Shown piece by piece: positions 63,532 through 64,000 of a stretch of DNA of 64,000 nucleotides (position 1 is its first letter; every line of letters begins with the position of its first letter). Under the pieces are notes generated by a model. It worked only from the letters and a program-made list of their open reading frames with translations. It was not told the DNA's origin and did no database searches. The stretch spans positions 124,001 through 188,000 of the forward strand of contig NZ_JAFFJT010000024.1 in the NCBI RefSeq assembly GCF_016924665.1, read 5' to 3'. The position numbers were made by a program, and so were the translations under genes. This DNA comes from Nocardioides sp. SYSU D00038 (GTDB lineage Bacteria > Actinomycetota > Actinomycetes > Propionibacteriales > Nocardioidaceae).

Positions 63532-64000
63532 CACACGCCCCCGGTCAGCGACACGCCGCCGTCGAGCACGATGTTCTGGCCCGTGACCCAGGAGGCCTCG
63601 TCGGAGAGCAGCCACGCGACCGCCGAGGCGACGTCCTCGGGGACGCCGAGCCGCTTCACGGGGTAGCGCGCGGCGGTCTCCTCCTCGTGGCCCTCGTAGA
63701 GCGCCTGGGCGAAGCGGGTCTTGACGATGGCGGGGGCGACGGCGTTGACCCGCACCGTGGGGCCCATCTCGACCGCGAGGCTCTCGGTGAGGCTGAGCAG
63801 CATGGCCTTGGTGGCGCCGTACCACGAGATCATCGGGGCCGGCCGCACGCCCGACAGCGAGGAGACGTTGACGACCGCGCCGCCGTGCTCCTGCATCCAG
63901 GCCCGCCAGGCCTCCTGCACCCAGGCGAGCGCCGCGACGACGTTGACCTCGGTGACCTTGCGGGCGGCGTCGAGGTCGAGCTCGACCAGGGGGCCGAAGA
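63531..64000 (-). CDS. SDR-family oxidoreductase (partial, 5' end outside window)
   Basis: The C-terminal 156 codons are present; the Rossmann N-terminus lies beyond the right edge. Visible: a segment reading EVNVVAALAWVQEAW, catalytic Ser in VVNVSSLSGVRPAPMI, Y-x3-K in WYGATKAMLL, VRVNAVAPAIVKTRFAQAL, and the C-terminal VTGQNIVLDGGVSL. An internal ATG at 63920 is not the start, because the frame continues with homologous sequence upstream. Confidence 0.9.
   Translation of the reverse strand, partial: FGPLVELDLDAARKVTEVNVVAALAWVQEAWRAWMQEHGGAVVNVSSLSGVRPAPMISWYGATKAMLLSLTESLAVEMGPTVRVNAVAPAIVKTRFAQALYEGHEEETAARYPVKRLGVPEDVASAVAWLLSDEASWVTGQNIVLDGGVSLTGGV

Noticed and set aside
63531..63920. 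Treating the last SDR as a complete 129-aa gene
   Set aside because: Homologous sequence continues in frame upstream of the ATG to the window edge, so the gene is truncated by the window, not short.

Overview
The window is high-GC actinobacterial DNA, most likely from Nocardioidaceae (a Nocardioides-like organism). This is inferred from the very high GC, the many GTG starts and 4-bp ATGA/GTGA gene overlaps, the zinc forms of S14 and L36, an actinobacterial ribosomal gene order and mycothiol-type accessory genes. No tRNA, rRNA, CRISPR array, transposase or integrase was recognised.

Layout. 1-2048: three minus-strand genes (start of a Pro-rich membrane protein, a carboxymuconolactone decarboxylase-like protein, and a dihydrodipicolinate reductase-like dehydrogenase). 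2459-15338: one long plus-strand S10-spc superoperon (rpsJ to rplO, then secY, adk, map), mostly with overlapping or abutting genes. 15339-16425: a repeat tract and a structured leader in front of terC. terC and an LLM-class flavin oxidoreductase follow, then infA-rpmJ-rpsM-rpsK-rpsD-rpoA-rplQ (18802-22656), closed by a strong hairpin terminator. 22.7-36.4 kb: accessory DNA lying between rplQ and truA, which are usually neighbours. It holds a NUDIX gene, a GntR/membrane pair, an SDR, a PfkB kinase and a receiver-fused thioredoxin-reductase-like protein. It then holds a distinctly lower-GC island (about 27.6-32.9 kb), an Arr rifampin ADP-ribosyltransferase, an ECF sigma factor and an acyltransferase. 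36.4-42.7 kb: truA, a methyltransferase, and small secreted or enzymatic genes. 42.8-50.6 kb: a P450, a complete branched-chain-amino-acid-type ABC transporter (livF, livG, livH, livM and binding protein) and a divergent PucR/CdaR-type regulator. 50.6-57.2 kb: a PLD-like protein, membrane proteins, DinB, and two MFS exporters, one with a divergent TetR. 58.3-64.0 kb: a tightly packed minus-strand acyl-CoA catabolic cluster (esterase, two acyl-CoA dehydrogenases, APH-type kinase, two SDRs) that runs off the right edge.

Most notable. (i) The lower-GC island holds a translationally coupled cassette: a HEPN-like protein, a DGQHR (DndB-like) protein, an unrecognised 446-aa protein and a D12-class adenine DNA methyltransferase. 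It is a candidate DNA-modification/anti-phage system without a recognised nuclease. (ii) Four intergenic tracts hold a family of modular hairpin repeats, and three of them also contain a 260-305-bp element with invariant 10-bp arms about 80 bp apart. (iii) Ribosomal protein L4 carries an extra C-terminal domain. (iv) An extreme G19/C15 homopolymer tract precedes secY. (v) About nine genes have a TANNNT box 6-7 nt before the start codon and no Shine-Dalgarno, pointing to widespread leaderless transcription.
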